A DNA stretch of 64,000 nt from Podospora comata. Taxonomy: Eukaryota > Ascomycota > Sordariomycetes > Sordariales > Podosporaceae. A program made the position numbers and the translations under genes. The number at the start of each line of letters is the position of its first letter. Position 1 is the first letter of the stretch. Where the stretch lies: NCBI GenBank assembly GCA_017354895.1, contig CP071495.1, forward strand, positions 1,409,001-1,473,000, written 5' to 3'. Below are positions 43,957 to 55,391 of the stretch, in pieces. The notes under the pieces are model-generated. The model was not told where the DNA came from. It saw only the letters and a program-made list of their open reading frames with translations, and made no database searches.

Positions 43957-45908
43957 TTACTGCCAGAAATATCGAGTTGATGCCGATGGCTCACCCGTAT
44001 TTGGTGGGAGTGGCCCGTGGTTGGGTATTGATGAGCGAGATGATGATGGCTCACCCCATTGTGGTGTTTGTAGCTGGCAACGGGCCGGTCCTGGTTGTGC
44101 TGCTTGTGATTGTGATTGTTGAGAGTGATAACTTCGATGTTGCTGCTGCTGCTGACTGGCCTCATATCCGCCGCCGTACCGATAAGGCGATGGTGCCGCT
44201 GCCGGTGGTGACCATGAGTTCCGACTGTATTGTTGATGATTCCCATACATTCCGTCGTCTAATGATGCATGCCGAGTTCGAACGTAACCAAGAGGGGCCC
44301 CGGCTAGTGGGTGGTGGTTCGCTTCATATGCCGCCTTTCCCTGTTCTTGATTGTTGCCATTTGGATCCCACACTGGAAGCCTATCCGGTGGTTGCGCTCC
44401 TCTCCTCGGCATGCCGTGACCATAGGCGGCCATATTTCCGTTGATACCGGTTAACGCCCAGGCAAACACGGCCACATCCCGGATCGATCGCATTAGGTCT
44501 GTTGGTAATCAGTCTCTGGTTCTCCTCGGTAATATCCAGTGGTGTCTAGACGAAAAGTTTGTTGAGAAACAGACCCCTTGCGGGACGTCCCACATCGGAC
44601 AGAGAAAGGTTTCACTTACGGTCCATCGGAGGTCCGCCTGCCGCCTTGACGCTTTCGCGGAGCGGCATGTACTGGGGAAGAAATGGCGGGCGGAACGTGT
44701 AGAGGAGATCGGGCGGTATGTAGGGTTCGATCGGTTGTTGGGCCCACGGTGCTGCAAAGAGGCCATTCTGGTAGTTGAACGCCGAAGGAATCACGGGCTG
44801 CAGGTCGGGGATTGGTGGTCGTGCCCTGCGCAGCACGACGACCAGTCCGTCTGATGTGCACGAAACCACAGCCTCCAACTCAAACGTCCGGGGCGATTGT
44901 ACAGGCAAAGTGTTTGAGCTTGCCGTGGTGGCAGAACTTGCCGAGCCTTCCCTACCGTCGAGGCATATCCTGTCATCGTCCTCATCCTTGATTACAATCA
45001 CCGAATCGTCGTCAATATCCATGTCGTTGCTATCCGAGTTCGCTCTGCTGCTGTTGTCGTCCAGGTCTTCGTCCTCATCCTGCTCATCCTCACTCTCATC
45101 CGCCTCGTGTTCCGAATTGGCCCGCGGATCTTTGTACCAAAAGCGAAGATAGGCGATCGACTCGTTTTCTTTGGCGCCCTCTAGACACCTGGATGCTCGT
45201 TCCATACAGTCTTGTTGAATGCAGTCGTAAAATGACTTCTCCATCAGCTCCTCGGCAGAGAGGCCCACGATCTGCGCAACCGACGGAGTAGCGTACATGA
45301 TGTTGAGCTCCAGACTGAACCGGTTCAGAATCAGGGCGGCACGGGGCTCCCGTTCCATGGCGGGCATCTTGAACTTGGGTGAGAGGTGCTCAAGCATGTG
45401 GTAGCGGGGATCCAATGGTGAGCAGGAAAACTTTCTTCGAATTTGCGGAGCCTCCTTTGCTCTCCCTGAATAACATGTTAGCGAATATCGTGGTGGACAG
45501 ACGCACATGACGTACTCTCACTCTTGTCGCCTCTGGAGTAAATGCTGATAGACGCCACCAAGACGGTGTGGACGACAGTGAAGCAGCATTCGCAGTTGAC
45601 ATATTCACCCTTGCTGGACAGGATTCGGGCATAGTGCAAGACGGCCGCCTTGTCCATAAGCACGCCTCGACTGTGGATCGAGCGTGCGAACGGCACCTCG
45701 TCCGGGTGGAAGTACTCAAAGCATGATTTCCCCTTTACTTCGTCCGGGTGATAACCGAGAATATCGAGGATGGAATCTGATGCGAAGAGGATGTTGGCAT
45801 CGGGCGTAAGGTCTAGCAAAAAACACGTCATTAGTTCGCATTCATTCCTATATCAGTCCGTCTCAACATACTGTGTATGGTCATAAACGTTTGGTCGCGG
45901 GGATCCAT
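43957..45908 (-). CDS. PAS-domain regulatory protein
   Basis: Four exons: 45908-45872, 45812-45516, 45465-44620 and 44498-43957; 573 aa. Exon 1 codes MDPRDQTFMTIH and joins NLTPDANILFASDSILDILG, the start of a PAS fold that continues YHPDEVKGKSCFEYFHPDEV and AVLHYARILSSKGEYVNCEC. A conserved bridge ERRAKEAPQIRRKF and LDPRYHMLEHLSPKFKM leads to a second PAS-like unit: AALILNRFSLELNIMYATPS, GLSAEELMEKSFYDCIQ, SIAYLRFWYKDPR. An acidic Asp/Glu block splits it. Exon 4 begins HLMRSIRDVAVFAWALTG and ends with a Gln/Ser/Pro-rich tail with HHP and polyQ. I chose the third acceptor (ACAG|ACCTAATG) because earlier AGs give stops. The layout resembles fungal PAS proteins related to white-collar-type sensors, but I see no DNA-binding domain or flavin-binding Cys motif (GRNCRFLQ), so light sensing is not supported. 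Confidence 0.85.
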
Positions 45909-48900
45909 CTGTGCTGAGTATCGTGGGGCTGCTCCAACGAGCGGTCCTGAGTTGCAAAATAGGGGTCACAAAAACTCCTCCATGCGTCGTTGGAAACGGC
46001 AATAGATAAATCAGTCGAGAGGGGGCTCGGTCCGAGAGGCTAGTCTCAGAGAGGAGCGTCCGAGTAGTCACAAGAAAAGAACCTGCGCAGTGCAAGGACA
46101 GAAAAAAGAGACCACAAGGAGCCGGCGGTCTGGGGCAAAAGAGCCTGGGGCGAATTGGACCCTACAGAGGGTTTCGTGGGACTTCCCAAGCCGGGGAAGG
46201 AAAGACCGAAGGTCCCACAGGACACAGGGAGCTACGACAAGCCTTTGGGGTGACGGTGAAGGCCGCCTTGGGGGGTCTCGCCTCTGCGTGCTGTCCTCGA
46301 CCGCTGCGTCTCGTTGCTGATAACCGAGGCGGAGTAGGACACAGATCCCGCCGTCACCTGGGAGCGGATATATCAAGTCTCACCCGTTCCACGGCCGGGC
46401 GGTTCTAGAGCTGCTGGCGGAAAAGGGAGGGCCGGCGAGGAGCGGGCGGAGAGGGCGCGAGAAGCCCTGGAAGCCTTGGAGAGAACCGGCAGAGTGCAGA
46501 CACTCGCTGACAAGCAGCCGTCGACTCCTTGGCCGGCGTCACAGACAGAGTGGTAGCAGAAAGTGGTCGCAATGTCGCACGGCTGGTAAATGTCTGGGCT
46601 TTCTCGGTTTGGTGCAGAGCGCGCAGAACCAGAGGCACGGGGGCGGGCGGTGTTGCAAAAGGGGGGATGATGCGTGCGTGGGCGTGTGGTGGGTGTGCTA
46701 TGTGAGAGCTGTGAGCTGTGTGTGTGGTGCGGGTGTGCTGTGTGTACGTTGTGTGTTGTGGTGCTCAGTGGTGGTGGAGGGGTCGCCTGGTAAGAGGAAA
46801 AAGAAGCGTGTCGGTGACGCCCAACAACAGACACAGGCTATCTTCTGTGATATATATCTGCTTGCTGTCTCTGCTGTTCGAGTGCTGTTGTTGTTGATGG
46901 TACAGGGACAGGTTGATAATGTAGTTGAAAGCAAAGAGAAGGGCGAGCGAGCTGTATTAGACTACTGGTTGATCAAACGGGGGACACTGACCGAGTTGGG
47001 GAGGTGCCAAATGTTCCGCTTTCTCCCCCCGTGGACTGCGGGACTTGATAAGCGGGAGCGCGGACAAGTGTCAGGGAAGATGCCTGAACAGGTGCAGACG
47101 GTAGCAGGCGATCCTCGGTAGAGCAATTGGTCGGGGGGGAGGGGGGAGCAGATGGAGGGAGAGGAAGCACGGGGAGGACCTGAGGAGGGTGTGGGGGGGT
47201 GGTGGTTTGGCGACGGGGAGAAGAGGGTGGTTCCCTTTGCATTTCTCTTTGGGCCCTCTCCGTGCCTCTCCGGGATCCAATCCCGCCGGCTCTCAGGGCA
47301 ATTTCTGCTCCCCACAACGAGACTACCAGGTGCCGAAAAGGAGGGCCTAGCCTTATTTAGCTGCGCTGGCGAGCGGGAGCAAATGCTTGGCAGTTCTTGG
47401 TCACAGCAACAACATCATTTCGCGGCCCTCCACCACCACCTTCATATCAGAGGTTTGGGATTGTGACGAAATGACTGCTCCAGAGCCCGCATGCACAACG
47501 CAGCCAATGGCTCCAGGAAACATGCTCAAGCTTCTCAGCAAGCCAGCCTGACTGGATGTCCACATCGGAGCCCCATGCCCCCAGATATTCCCAACGGGGG
47601 CATGATCATCGAGCATGCCCAATGCATACGACTGGCGTGGATGTACTAGCTAGTACAGACTATTCCAGTGCTTGGGCTAGAAAATATCTAGTGGGGTGAG
47701 ATATGTACGAGAGGTGACGAGTGCAACAGAAGGTTGGCTTTCGTCCCAATTGAGGAGGAAAGCATGAGGATGACAGGTCGTACGTGTCTCCAATTCTGGA
47801 CGAACCGGGACACAATGCTCTCTGGTCCCTTGGGAGAGCCGAAACGAAACATTCATCATCAAAATGTTTTCAGCTTTTGAGAGTTTTTTGTTGATTGCCA
47901 CCTTCCTGCTCTCTTGAGCAAGGGACAGCGAGAGAGAGACAGGCTGATCGCAGCAATAACAGAGCTGTTAAGCCTGTCAGTTCCAGGGTTCAGCGGGAGA
48001 GGGGAGAGTTGGCGCCGGCTAATATCAACAACAGCTGGTCCCGCTGGCCCCTCCCGTCCGCCGTCCCTTTGAGAACACTGGTGATATCTTCAAAGTTCGG
48101 GTTCCAAGCAGCGGGATGGCTCGTGATTGTGTAAAAGCTCCGGGACCGAAGTTTGCCCTGGCCCTTTTGCCCACACAACAAACAAACCACCGCTCGACAA
48201 AGCCGGCATGGCGAGCCAGTGCCTGCCGAGACAGTACGTGCGTAGCTTGTGGTGGTGGTTACGCAAAGTCTTGGCAACGTCTGAAGCTCTGTGCAACGGC
48301 CACAAGAGAGTAGAGAAGAGTGTGAAGAGCTCCCCACCTCTGCTCTTCGTGACCACCGACAATTGTTCCACCTTACGGACTCGCACGACGTGTCTCTGTT
48401 CTCTCTATCCGCCTCGTCTCTGCGTCTTTCGATGCTCAGCTGAAATTCCTGATCTCGACTTGAAGCCATAGCTAAGCATCGTACATCGCAGAGCTATTAT
48501 GGTTCAGGAAATTTCAGACGAGATGGCCGCGATGGCCAGGCCGTTGTAAAAATCGAGGCAGACTCGAGCATCGGAATTTTTTCTTCTTGCTGCTGATCAA
48601 CTGCAAGTTTGGCACTGGCGTCATTCCACCGTCAGAGGGATCTTCAGGGCCAGCTGCTGTTCGAATCCCAGGGATGATCATTGGCTAAGTGGCCCACAGC
48701 TGCCCGACGGTGACCCGAACGCGACGGAGAGAGAAACCTGCGTACTGGGATTGATGTCGTACAGTGAACCCTGGTAAGTGACAGCTAACGGGGGCAGTGG
48801 TCGGCGATAATAATCCCCCTCTGGCGCGAGAATCGATATTTGACATCAGTGACATGGAGAACTTTTCAAACCCAGTTGTAGAAGGGGGGGCCCCATCAGA

Positions 48901-49915
48901 AGTGCATTTGTTGGCCTTGGCGTGGGGTTTGGGGGGGGGGGTCTTGGCCTTCTGTTCTGTGGAGCTCCCGAAGCTTTTCGGGCTGGCTGTCAGCGGGAAC
49001 CTCCGTTTTTGTGCATGAAGCCGCTCCGACGTCCGGTCTTGGTATCCGGGACGATGCCCTCCCGTCGGCGATGGCGTTGATGGATACGTTTATACGAGGG
49101 CTGGAGCTTCATTTCGTGGTGTTTCTATTCGCTGGTTGTCCACCCCTGTCGAATATTCAGATCCCAAACCGCTGCTCGGTGACCGCATCTGGGTAAGGGT
49201 TGTTGAAGCAATTCCGAATGTGGGTCCAACATCGGGGGCTCAAGTCAGTGGAATGTTTCCTGCACCTCTTTCTCCGTCTGTAGATGTCGTTTCAGGGCGA
49301 CTGAAAAAGCGACGAGGTGGGTGATACACCATTCGATACTCGCATATTATGAAATTCTCAAGACCCTAATCGGGGCGAGGCTACGAGACTCGAGGGTTGA
49401 AGACGTCGACAGCTGCCATCCATGTCTCATAGGGTGGTGACCGCGGGGTAGCCGGAGGTTTGGTAAGGCAAGTGGGTCTCGCTTTCTAAGTGGAAGTCGC
49501 GACGCGCCACGCGTGTCAAGTGCAAGTAAGAAGTAGCGACTGCCAATATGTGAAGTTTAAAAAAAAATCAACAGCAATTCGTACCGACCCTGATGGTCAA
49601 GTTGGGTGATTCTTCATCATCGCTGTAAACCCTTCCTCGTCATACTAGCCGTAAACAAACGAAAAGTCTCACAGCCACCGGTATCTGTACCACCTTTTTG
49701 GAATCTTGGATAGTGGCTTCCGGCCTTGTCTCCGGACCACCCGGCCACCCGGCCATCTTCCGAACCCCCACCGACCGTCACGGTCCGGCAGCCAACAGTT
49801 TCGGCCGGCCCCGTTTCCATGTTTTGAAGCTGGGCTATTGGCCTCACAGCATGACAACCAACTTTAACAAAGCAACCAACTTCAGCAGCAAACAACCTCC
49901 TCAGCATAACAACAA
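45909..49915. other. Long intergenic region (4 kb) between PAS gene and EED
   Basis: Divergent upstream regions of two regulators. The left kilobase is probably the PAS gene promoter and leader. GT-rich patches occur at 46670-46760. Open frames here (for example 46609-47121, 48127-48471, 48797-49018) show no domains, signal peptides or splice continuity. A lone B-box-like TGTTCGAATCCC at about 48658 lacks an A-box. I see no gene. Confidence 0.5.
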
Positions 49916-51641
49916 ATGCCAGCATCAAAACAACCAACTTCATCCTATATGCCACCAATATCAGACGAGTGGGAGCTTCCACGTCTGCGTAGCTCATTTC
50001 AGCTGCACGAAGATGCCGTGAGGGACGAGGGTAAGTGTTTCATCGACTTTATTTGCGACTCTCACATACTAAACATACCAACCAGATCTCGCCGAGTTCT
50101 TCGACGTCAAATTCTACCCCTACAACCCACCAGGCGCACCCCCAGTGTTCGCGGCCACAAGCAAGAAGCATGTCGTCGTCGTCCGCATAGTGCCAACCAC
50201 AGACAAGGACCAGAACCCTTGCAAAGTCATCCAAATGATCAGAGATGCCGACTCAGGCGCCAACAACTACACGTGCTGTTGGTCCAAGGATCCAGACACG
50301 GAAGATCCCTGGCTGTGTGTGGCCGGCAAAGATGCCAAGATCAAGGTGTATGATATCAAGAGAGGAAAGCTCGTCAAGACGCTGGTCGGTCACGGCGGCG
50401 ACATCAGCGATCTTGCGACCTCTCCAGCGTGTCCTACTACCATAGCCTCTGCCTCAGACGACACGACTATTAAGCTTTGGAGTCTGGCAAAGGAACATGA
50501 CAAGCAGCCATGTATCTGCATTTTGGGAGGCGAGGGGCATCAGTACAACTTGCTGACTGTGGCGTTTCACAACAATGGAAGATATGTCTTGTCTGCTGGG
50601 CATGATCAGATTATCAATCTTGTGAGTTCACTTCTCCCGTCACCATATCTTCTCACTTTTCATCGACAGCGCATCACTAATATCCACCAGTGGGCCCTCC
50701 CCGAGTTCCCAAAGGAACACATCAACGTTCCCATCGTCCTCCACTACCCTCATTTCTCCTCCTCCGAAGTCCACAACAATCTCGTCGACTGGTGAGCCTT
50801 TTTCACCCTCCTTAACCACCAACCTTGTTACTAACCCCCCTGCAGCGTAGCCTTCTATGGCGACTTGATCCTCTCCCGCGCCTGCCACGAAGACACCATC
50901 GTCCTCTGGCGAATTGAAGGTTTCTCCTCCTCCGATTCTATCCCCGGTCCCCTTGACGCTCCCACACCAACCGACATGGCCAAGCAAACCCGGTCATACT
51001 TCAACCCTATCCCTTCCAAAGCCCGCCCGGCCATGTTCACCCGTCTAGCGCAATTCCACACCCCTGATTGCGGTGTCCAGTTCTATATGCGCTTCCGAAT
51101 GTTCCACGCCGAGGGGAGGCATCCCATCTTGGCATTTGCCAATGCAAAGAGCAAGACCATGTTTTGGGACTTTTCACGGTTTGGGGCGTATAGGGATTTT
51201 ATGGAGGAGTTGGAAGAAGCCAGAAAGTCGGGGAGTGGACAGGTGGTGCAGAAGCCGAGTTGGCTGTTGATCAAGAGAGCGAAGAAGGGGACCGCCGCGC
51301 CGGCGCACCAGGATGCGGCGGCTAGTTTGAGGGCTGCTGCTGGGGATAAGGAGTCGATGGTTTCGGCTAGTCCCGACCCGGAGGGGGGCGGGAGTGCGAT
51401 GGCAACGCTGGGGAATTATAATCAGGATACGCTGAATCACTGGAAGGAGATGTATGACTTGTCGAACCCGGCGGGTTTGATCAGGCCGCACAAGGTGCAG
51501 GGGGTGGACGGTTCGTTTGTGGGGAGGCAGGTGGGTTGGAGTCCGGGAGGGGAATGGTGTGTGGTGGTGGGGAATAAGAATAGGGCTTTGATTTACCAGC
51601 GGGGGGCTAGGGAGAAGGGGGTTGCGACGCCTGTTACCTAG
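49916..51641 (+). CDS. EED: Polycomb PRC2 subunit EED (WD40 reader)
   Basis: Four exons: 49916-50030, 50086-50621, 50691-50791 and 50846-51641; 515 aa. WD40 blades are visible: LAEFFDVKFYPYNPPGAPPV, GANNYTCCWSKDPDTEDPWL, CVAGKDAKIKVYDIKRGKLV, TLVGHGGDISDLATSP, IASASDDTTIKLWSLA, GEGHQYNLLTVAFHNNGRYV and LSAGHDQIINLWALPEF. The order and the YTCCW and FYMRF segments match EED, the H3K27me3-binding scaffold of PRC2. Two cage residues of human EED, F97 and Y148, line up with F60 and Y100; W364-Y365 line up with F330-Y331. EED activates EZH2/SET-7-type methyltransferase and spreads H3K27 methylation in the nucleus (established knowledge). Residues ~380-440 (KKGTAAPAHQDAAASLR, GSAMATLGNYNQ) are a low-complexity insertion. 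The gene ends 277 bp from the convergent RRN11 gene. Confidence 0.93.
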
Positions 51642-51918
51642 TTGTATTGATGGGTGGTTTTTTAAAGTGGATTGGTTATTTTTGTCTGCTTCGATCTAGA
51701 CTATCCTGCTGGTAGAGGTTCAAGCATGGGTTATGGCGGGTGGATTGAGATGGATGTTGGGTTATGAATAATCATGGATTGGGAGAGTTGGACGATGGAT
51801 GTACATTTATGTATTCCACTCAGACTAGATGTCTACACTAGCCAGCTTTTTCTAGGGCCATGGCTGAGACACCGACACATGTTGACTACCTGTACTCGTC
51901 ATGAACAAATCCAGAGAA

Positions 51919-53517
51919 TCACGCCGGCATAGAAGAAAAGAATTGCAGTTGCGGCCCTTCCTCATCGCTTTCCTCATCTTCTTCATCGTTATCCTCGTCT
52001 TCCTCTTCTTCATCCTTATCCTCCTCCTCCTCCTCCTCCTCCTCCTCCTCCTCCTCCTCCTCCTCCTCCTCCTCCTCCTCCTCCTCCTCCTCCTCCTCCT
52101 CCTCCTCATCATCATCATCCTCCTCGTCATCATTCCCCAACATCTTCAACAACTCCTCATCATCCTTCTTCAGCGCCCCCTTGCCCATATCCCTCACCCC
52201 CGCGAGCAGCTTTCTCGCCTTTTGTCTTTCCTTATCCCTGACTTCATACCCCGCCCTCTTCTCCTCCTCACCAAACGGCAGGCACAAATCAGCAATATAC
52301 AACCCCACCATCGCCCTCAACCTAGCAAACTCCCCATCCCTCGAAAACGGCGTCGTCTCCAGCAGCGCATCCATCCTTTCAGCTACACCCCTCATCTGCC
52401 TGAGCACCTCCCTCCTCAGCTCATCCTTCTCCTCCCTAACCCTCGCCACTTTTCTCTTTTCCCTTGGGGGAGTAGGAGGTGCTTTGTGCTCCTCCTCCCC
52501 GTCAACATCCATCTCGTCGTCCGGTTCCTCCTCTATAATATCCATCTCATCCTCTACATCATAAAACTCCCCCCTCCCATCCCGTTCCTCAATCCTCTCC
52601 ATCCCCCTCCGATGCAAAGCGTACACCCCCTCCATTTCCGCCGAAAACAACGCAATGTTAAACTCAAGCAGCGGACGCCCCGTAGAGTTGGGGTGCTGCT
52701 TGCTGAACGGGTGGTTCTGGATAAGATGCTGATAAAACGCCTTGAGGTTCGCCAGGTTGGCTTGTTGACGGGCGAATAACCTATCTTTCTGTCTCGATTC
52801 CCTCTCTGCGTTATCGTCGACTTCATTTTCTGCCTGCCGCTCTAGTTCGATTTGGAAAGCGCCTTTGAGTTCCCCTTCGGTGGTGGTGGTGGTGGTGGTG
52901 GTAGTCTCCCCTTCACGCAGTATAATCTCCGCCCCCAACTCCCACAACCTCTCATACCTAAGATCAACCCTCCTCCCATTCACCTTTGCCCTCGCAAGCA
53001 GCCCAAACGATCTTTTCGCCAGCGGGATATCACCCTCTTTGAGCGCCCTCTTCACCGTGTTGATTAACACACCTACTTTGTTGGTATGCGCTGCTGCCTT
53101 TCTGTCCTTTTCAAGTTCCTTTTTCTTGCTCCGACGCTTTCCTGAGGTGTTTGAGGAGGAGGCGGAAGAGAAATCTGTCTCCTCCCCTGCGGTGGTCCTG
53201 GCGCCGATGGGCCCGTCGTCGTCAGTAGTGAAGTCGGGGAGTTCATCGCCGCCTTCGTCGCCGGATTTGTCGGTTAGGTTGTTGTGAGAGGGGTCGTAGG
53301 ATTGGGAGGTGTACTGGTAGCGCTTGCGGGCAGGGCGGGGGGGTCGGTGAGGGAAGCCTGGGTAGAGGTCTGAGAGGAGGGGGGAGTCGTGGGGGAGGCC
53401 GGCGAGGGTGAATTGTTTGAGGGTGGAGGGGGTGTGGGAGCGGGGGTTGATTACTTGGTCGGCGGAGGATTTGGCGGGGGAAGGTTGAGTGCGTTTGCGC
53501 TTGCGTGAGGAGGACAT
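51919..53517 (-). CDS. RRN11: RNA polymerase I core factor subunit, RRN11 type
   Basis: Single exon, 532 aa. I start at ATG 53515-53517 (MSSSRKRKRTQPSPAK, an NLS); the frame is open upstream but in leader-like sequence. After a disordered region comes the conserved domain: VGVLINTVKRALKEGDIPLA, KRSFGLLARAKVNGRRVDLR and YERLWELGAEIILREGE, then LKAFYQHLIQNHPFSKQHP, which resembles the fungal Rrn11 (RNA_pol_I_TF) domain. Later FSRDGEFARLRAMVGLYIAD and KARKLLAGVRDMGKGALKKD fit a TPR-like end. The tail is hyper-acidic: about 29 consecutive Glu from a CTC/GAG tract, flanked by Asp/Glu blocks, ending FFSSMPA. Rrn11 with Rrn6 and Rrn7 recruits Pol I to the rDNA promoter (established knowledge). Assignment rests on the central domain, so it is good rather than certain. 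Confidence 0.75.
   Translation of the reverse strand: MSSSRKRKRTQPSPAKSSADQVINPRSHTPSTLKQFTLAGLPHDSPLLSDLYPGFPHRPPRPARKRYQYTSQSYDPSHNNLTDKSGDEGGDELPDFTTDDDGPIGARTTAGEETDFSSASSSNTSGKRRSKKKELEKDRKAAAHTNKVGVLINTVKRALKEGDIPLAKRSFGLLARAKVNGRRVDLRYERLWELGAEIILREGETTTTTTTTTEGELKGAFQIELERQAENEVDDNAERESRQKDRLFARQQANLANLKAFYQHLIQNHPFSKQHPNSTGRPLLEFNIALFSAEMEGVYALHRRGMERIEERDGRGEFYDVEDEMDIIEEEPDDEMDVDGEEEHKAPPTPPREKRKVARVREEKDELRREVLRQMRGVAERMDALLETTPFSRDGEFARLRAMVGLYIADLCLPFGEEEKRAGYEVRDKERQKARKLLAGVRDMGKGALKKDDEELLKMLGNDDEEDDDDEEEEEEEEEEEEEEEEEEEEEEEEEEEEEDKDEEEEDEDNDEEDEESDEEGPQLQFFSSMPA
52019..52106. repeat. Perfect CTC/GAG triplet tract coding polyglutamate
   Basis: About 88 nt of uninterrupted CTC (GAG on the coding strand) inside RRN11, flanked by CTT/CAT-rich sequence. 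This homopurine-homopyrimidine mirror tract can adopt triplex DNA and is prone to length change in frame. Confidence 0.97.
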
Positions 53518-54074
53518 TTTGGTGGTTGTGTTCGAGGAGTGGTGATGGATGTTATGTGAGTGGTGAGTGGAAAGGTGAGATGGCGTCGTGAGATGAGCAA
53601 CTGGCTGTGAGAAGGTCGCGCTTGGTGATGACAAACTTGAAAAGAGTCGAGATAGATCCCTCCAAAACGTAATTTTCAGATTTGACGAGCGCGAGATCTG
53701 TTCTGTGAAAAAGGCGGGCTAGTTGTCGTTGATGGAGTTTGACAATTGATGTGGAAGTTCAAAGATGAAATTCCAAGATTTTTTAGGTTGATAAGCTTGG
53801 GCCTTTGCGCTTGTCTGAGCTTTCGGTGGTTTCGATATAGGTAACAACAATGCACAACAACAGGCGCATCGCCTAGAACTCAAAAGTTATATATTCAAGC
53901 TGTCAAAATCATACAGGAGATGTTGACTCCGTCATTCTACACGCCACTCAACGTGCCCAGCTACCACATCCTTCCCGCCAGCATAAGCAACGGGGGGCAT
54001 GCATCTGTAATTAATCATGTACAGAGTCTTTGATGCTACAGTCTTCTTCTTTTGTCTACCGCCCTCTACTCTAT
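53518..54074. other. Intergenic, RRN11 promoter and NDUFA5 3' flank
   Basis: 557 bp; no gene seen. Sequence beyond 53518 is the RRN11 leader and promoter. The far end holds the 3' UTR of the complex I gene. Confidence 0.5.
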
Positions 54075-54915
54075 TTAAGCAGTTCTCTCAAAAGCAACCC
54101 ATTGGCCCTCGGCCGCAGGCTCCTCAAGGGGCTCCCAACTGTTCTCGTTGTTAGCGACGTGCTGTATTTCTCTCCCAATCCAGCAAACTTACACCTTGGA
54201 CTCAATCATGGTATCCGTCAGCTTGAGCTCGCCCTCAGCGACCTGGATGACCTCCTCAATCAAGCCAGCACCAATCTTGTTCTCCAGCTCAGCAATCCTG
54301 CCAGAACATTAGCACGATCCTCTCCTACCACCCCACCAAGAAAACCTACTGCTCAGCAGTCAACTGCGGCTCAGGCTCCCACTCAACCTCCTTCTGCTCC
54401 AGCGCCTCAGCCCTCTCAAACTGGGTCTTGACATGCCACTCCATCTCCTCCTGCGTCCTGCTGCCCTCCAACTCCGGCCCGTCATTCACCTCCCCATCCC
54501 ACTGCTGATACCGCATATCAACCTCGCTCGGCAACTGCCTCACAACAAACACCTGACCATCCCTCTCCACCTTCGCGGCCCCGAGCATCTCATTCGTAGC
54601 CGTGTTGGTCGTCCTGAACTTCTCGGGCTCCTGCTTGAGGATCTCCTTCGCCTTGGCCGCCCACTCCTTGTACCCGGGGGGGACAACCGACTCGACGTGC
54701 GCAAGACGCTGCTTGGTCACAGCCTCGACGGACTGCCTGTAAACGGAGTGCTCGGGCACGGCCTTGAGCTTCTCGAGGGTGGCGTTGTAGAGGTAGAGGA
54801 GCATGGAGCGCGGGGCGTTGTGTGTCGGGAGGCCAGTGATACCGGTGGGCTGGCCGGGCTCGAGGTACCGCGCCGTCGGGCGGACGGACGCGAGGAGACG
54901 GAAAGTCGCGCGCAT
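54075..54915 (-). CDS. NADH:ubiquinone oxidoreductase 29.9 kDa subunit (NDUFA5 homologue)
   Basis: Three exons: 54915-54350, 54297-54193 and 54138-54075; 244 aa, introns 52 and 54 nt. The start MRATFRLLASVRPTARYLE is a mitochondrial presequence. The conserved body GLPTHNAPRSMLLYLYNATL, EKLKAVPEHSVYRQSVEAVT, VVPPGYKEWAAKAKEIL and QTAEQIAEL-type join (QLTAEQ + IAELENKIGAGL), followed by IEEVIQVAEGELKLTDTMI and VWEPLEEPAAEGQWVAFER, is the fungal 29.9 kDa/B13 subunit (nuo-32 in N. crassa). It sits in the peripheral (matrix) arm of complex I as an accessory subunit (established knowledge). The stop of exon 1 read alone would be TAG overlapping the donor GTAGGT, so splicing is needed to continue. 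It is divergent from the phosphoesterase gene. Confidence 0.95.
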
Positions 54916-55391
54916 TGTTGCGGGTGGTTTGTGTGTTGGCGACTTTGAGGAGGGGGTGGAATTGTAGCCGCAGCAGCGGGAATTGGATAGCTCTCTCTCT
55001 CTCTCGACGTCAGCAGCCTTCCCTGCTAGCTAAAACCCAATTGCCAATTGCCATTGCTTGCTTGCCAATTGGCGGCTGGAGGTGGGGCACTTTGGGCCTT
55101 GGCCGTCACGTGATACCCTTGACTTACACCTCCCTTTCTGGCAAGATCGTCATCATTTTTGGATGGGGATAAAGAGCGAACTGTGAAAACAAGCTGATCC
55201 CCAAAACATCATGTCTCCGTTCCCATGATTTTTGACATTGACCAGGCCTCAGAGTTGTGATGTAACCTCTACCGTTTACCTCCAACCGTTGACATAAAGC
55301 GGGGCCGACCGCCCAGCCTCACTCTTCACCTTCTCACCTCACCACACGCTCTCTCTCCCATCCCTTTAGGTCTGTCTCTTCTAGGACCAAC
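54916..55391. other. Divergent promoter region, NDUFA5 homologue / phosphoesterase
   Basis: 476 bp between two divergent start codons, with a CT-rich leader before 55392 and a CAATTG-type repeat set at 55044-55072 (CCAATTGCC and variants). No other gene. Confidence 0.55.

Noticed and set aside
46609-47121. 170-codon frame upstream of the PAS gene
   Set aside because: Irregular composition, no signal or domain and no splice continuity; likely chance in leader/promoter DNA.
48650-48680. B-box-like TGTTCGAATCCC
   Set aside because: No A-box at tRNA distance and no acceptor pairing.
51901-52779. Plus-strand frame with a long polyleucine run
   Set aside because: Shadow of the RRN11 GAG tract; the minus-strand frame gives a sensible Rrn11 domain.
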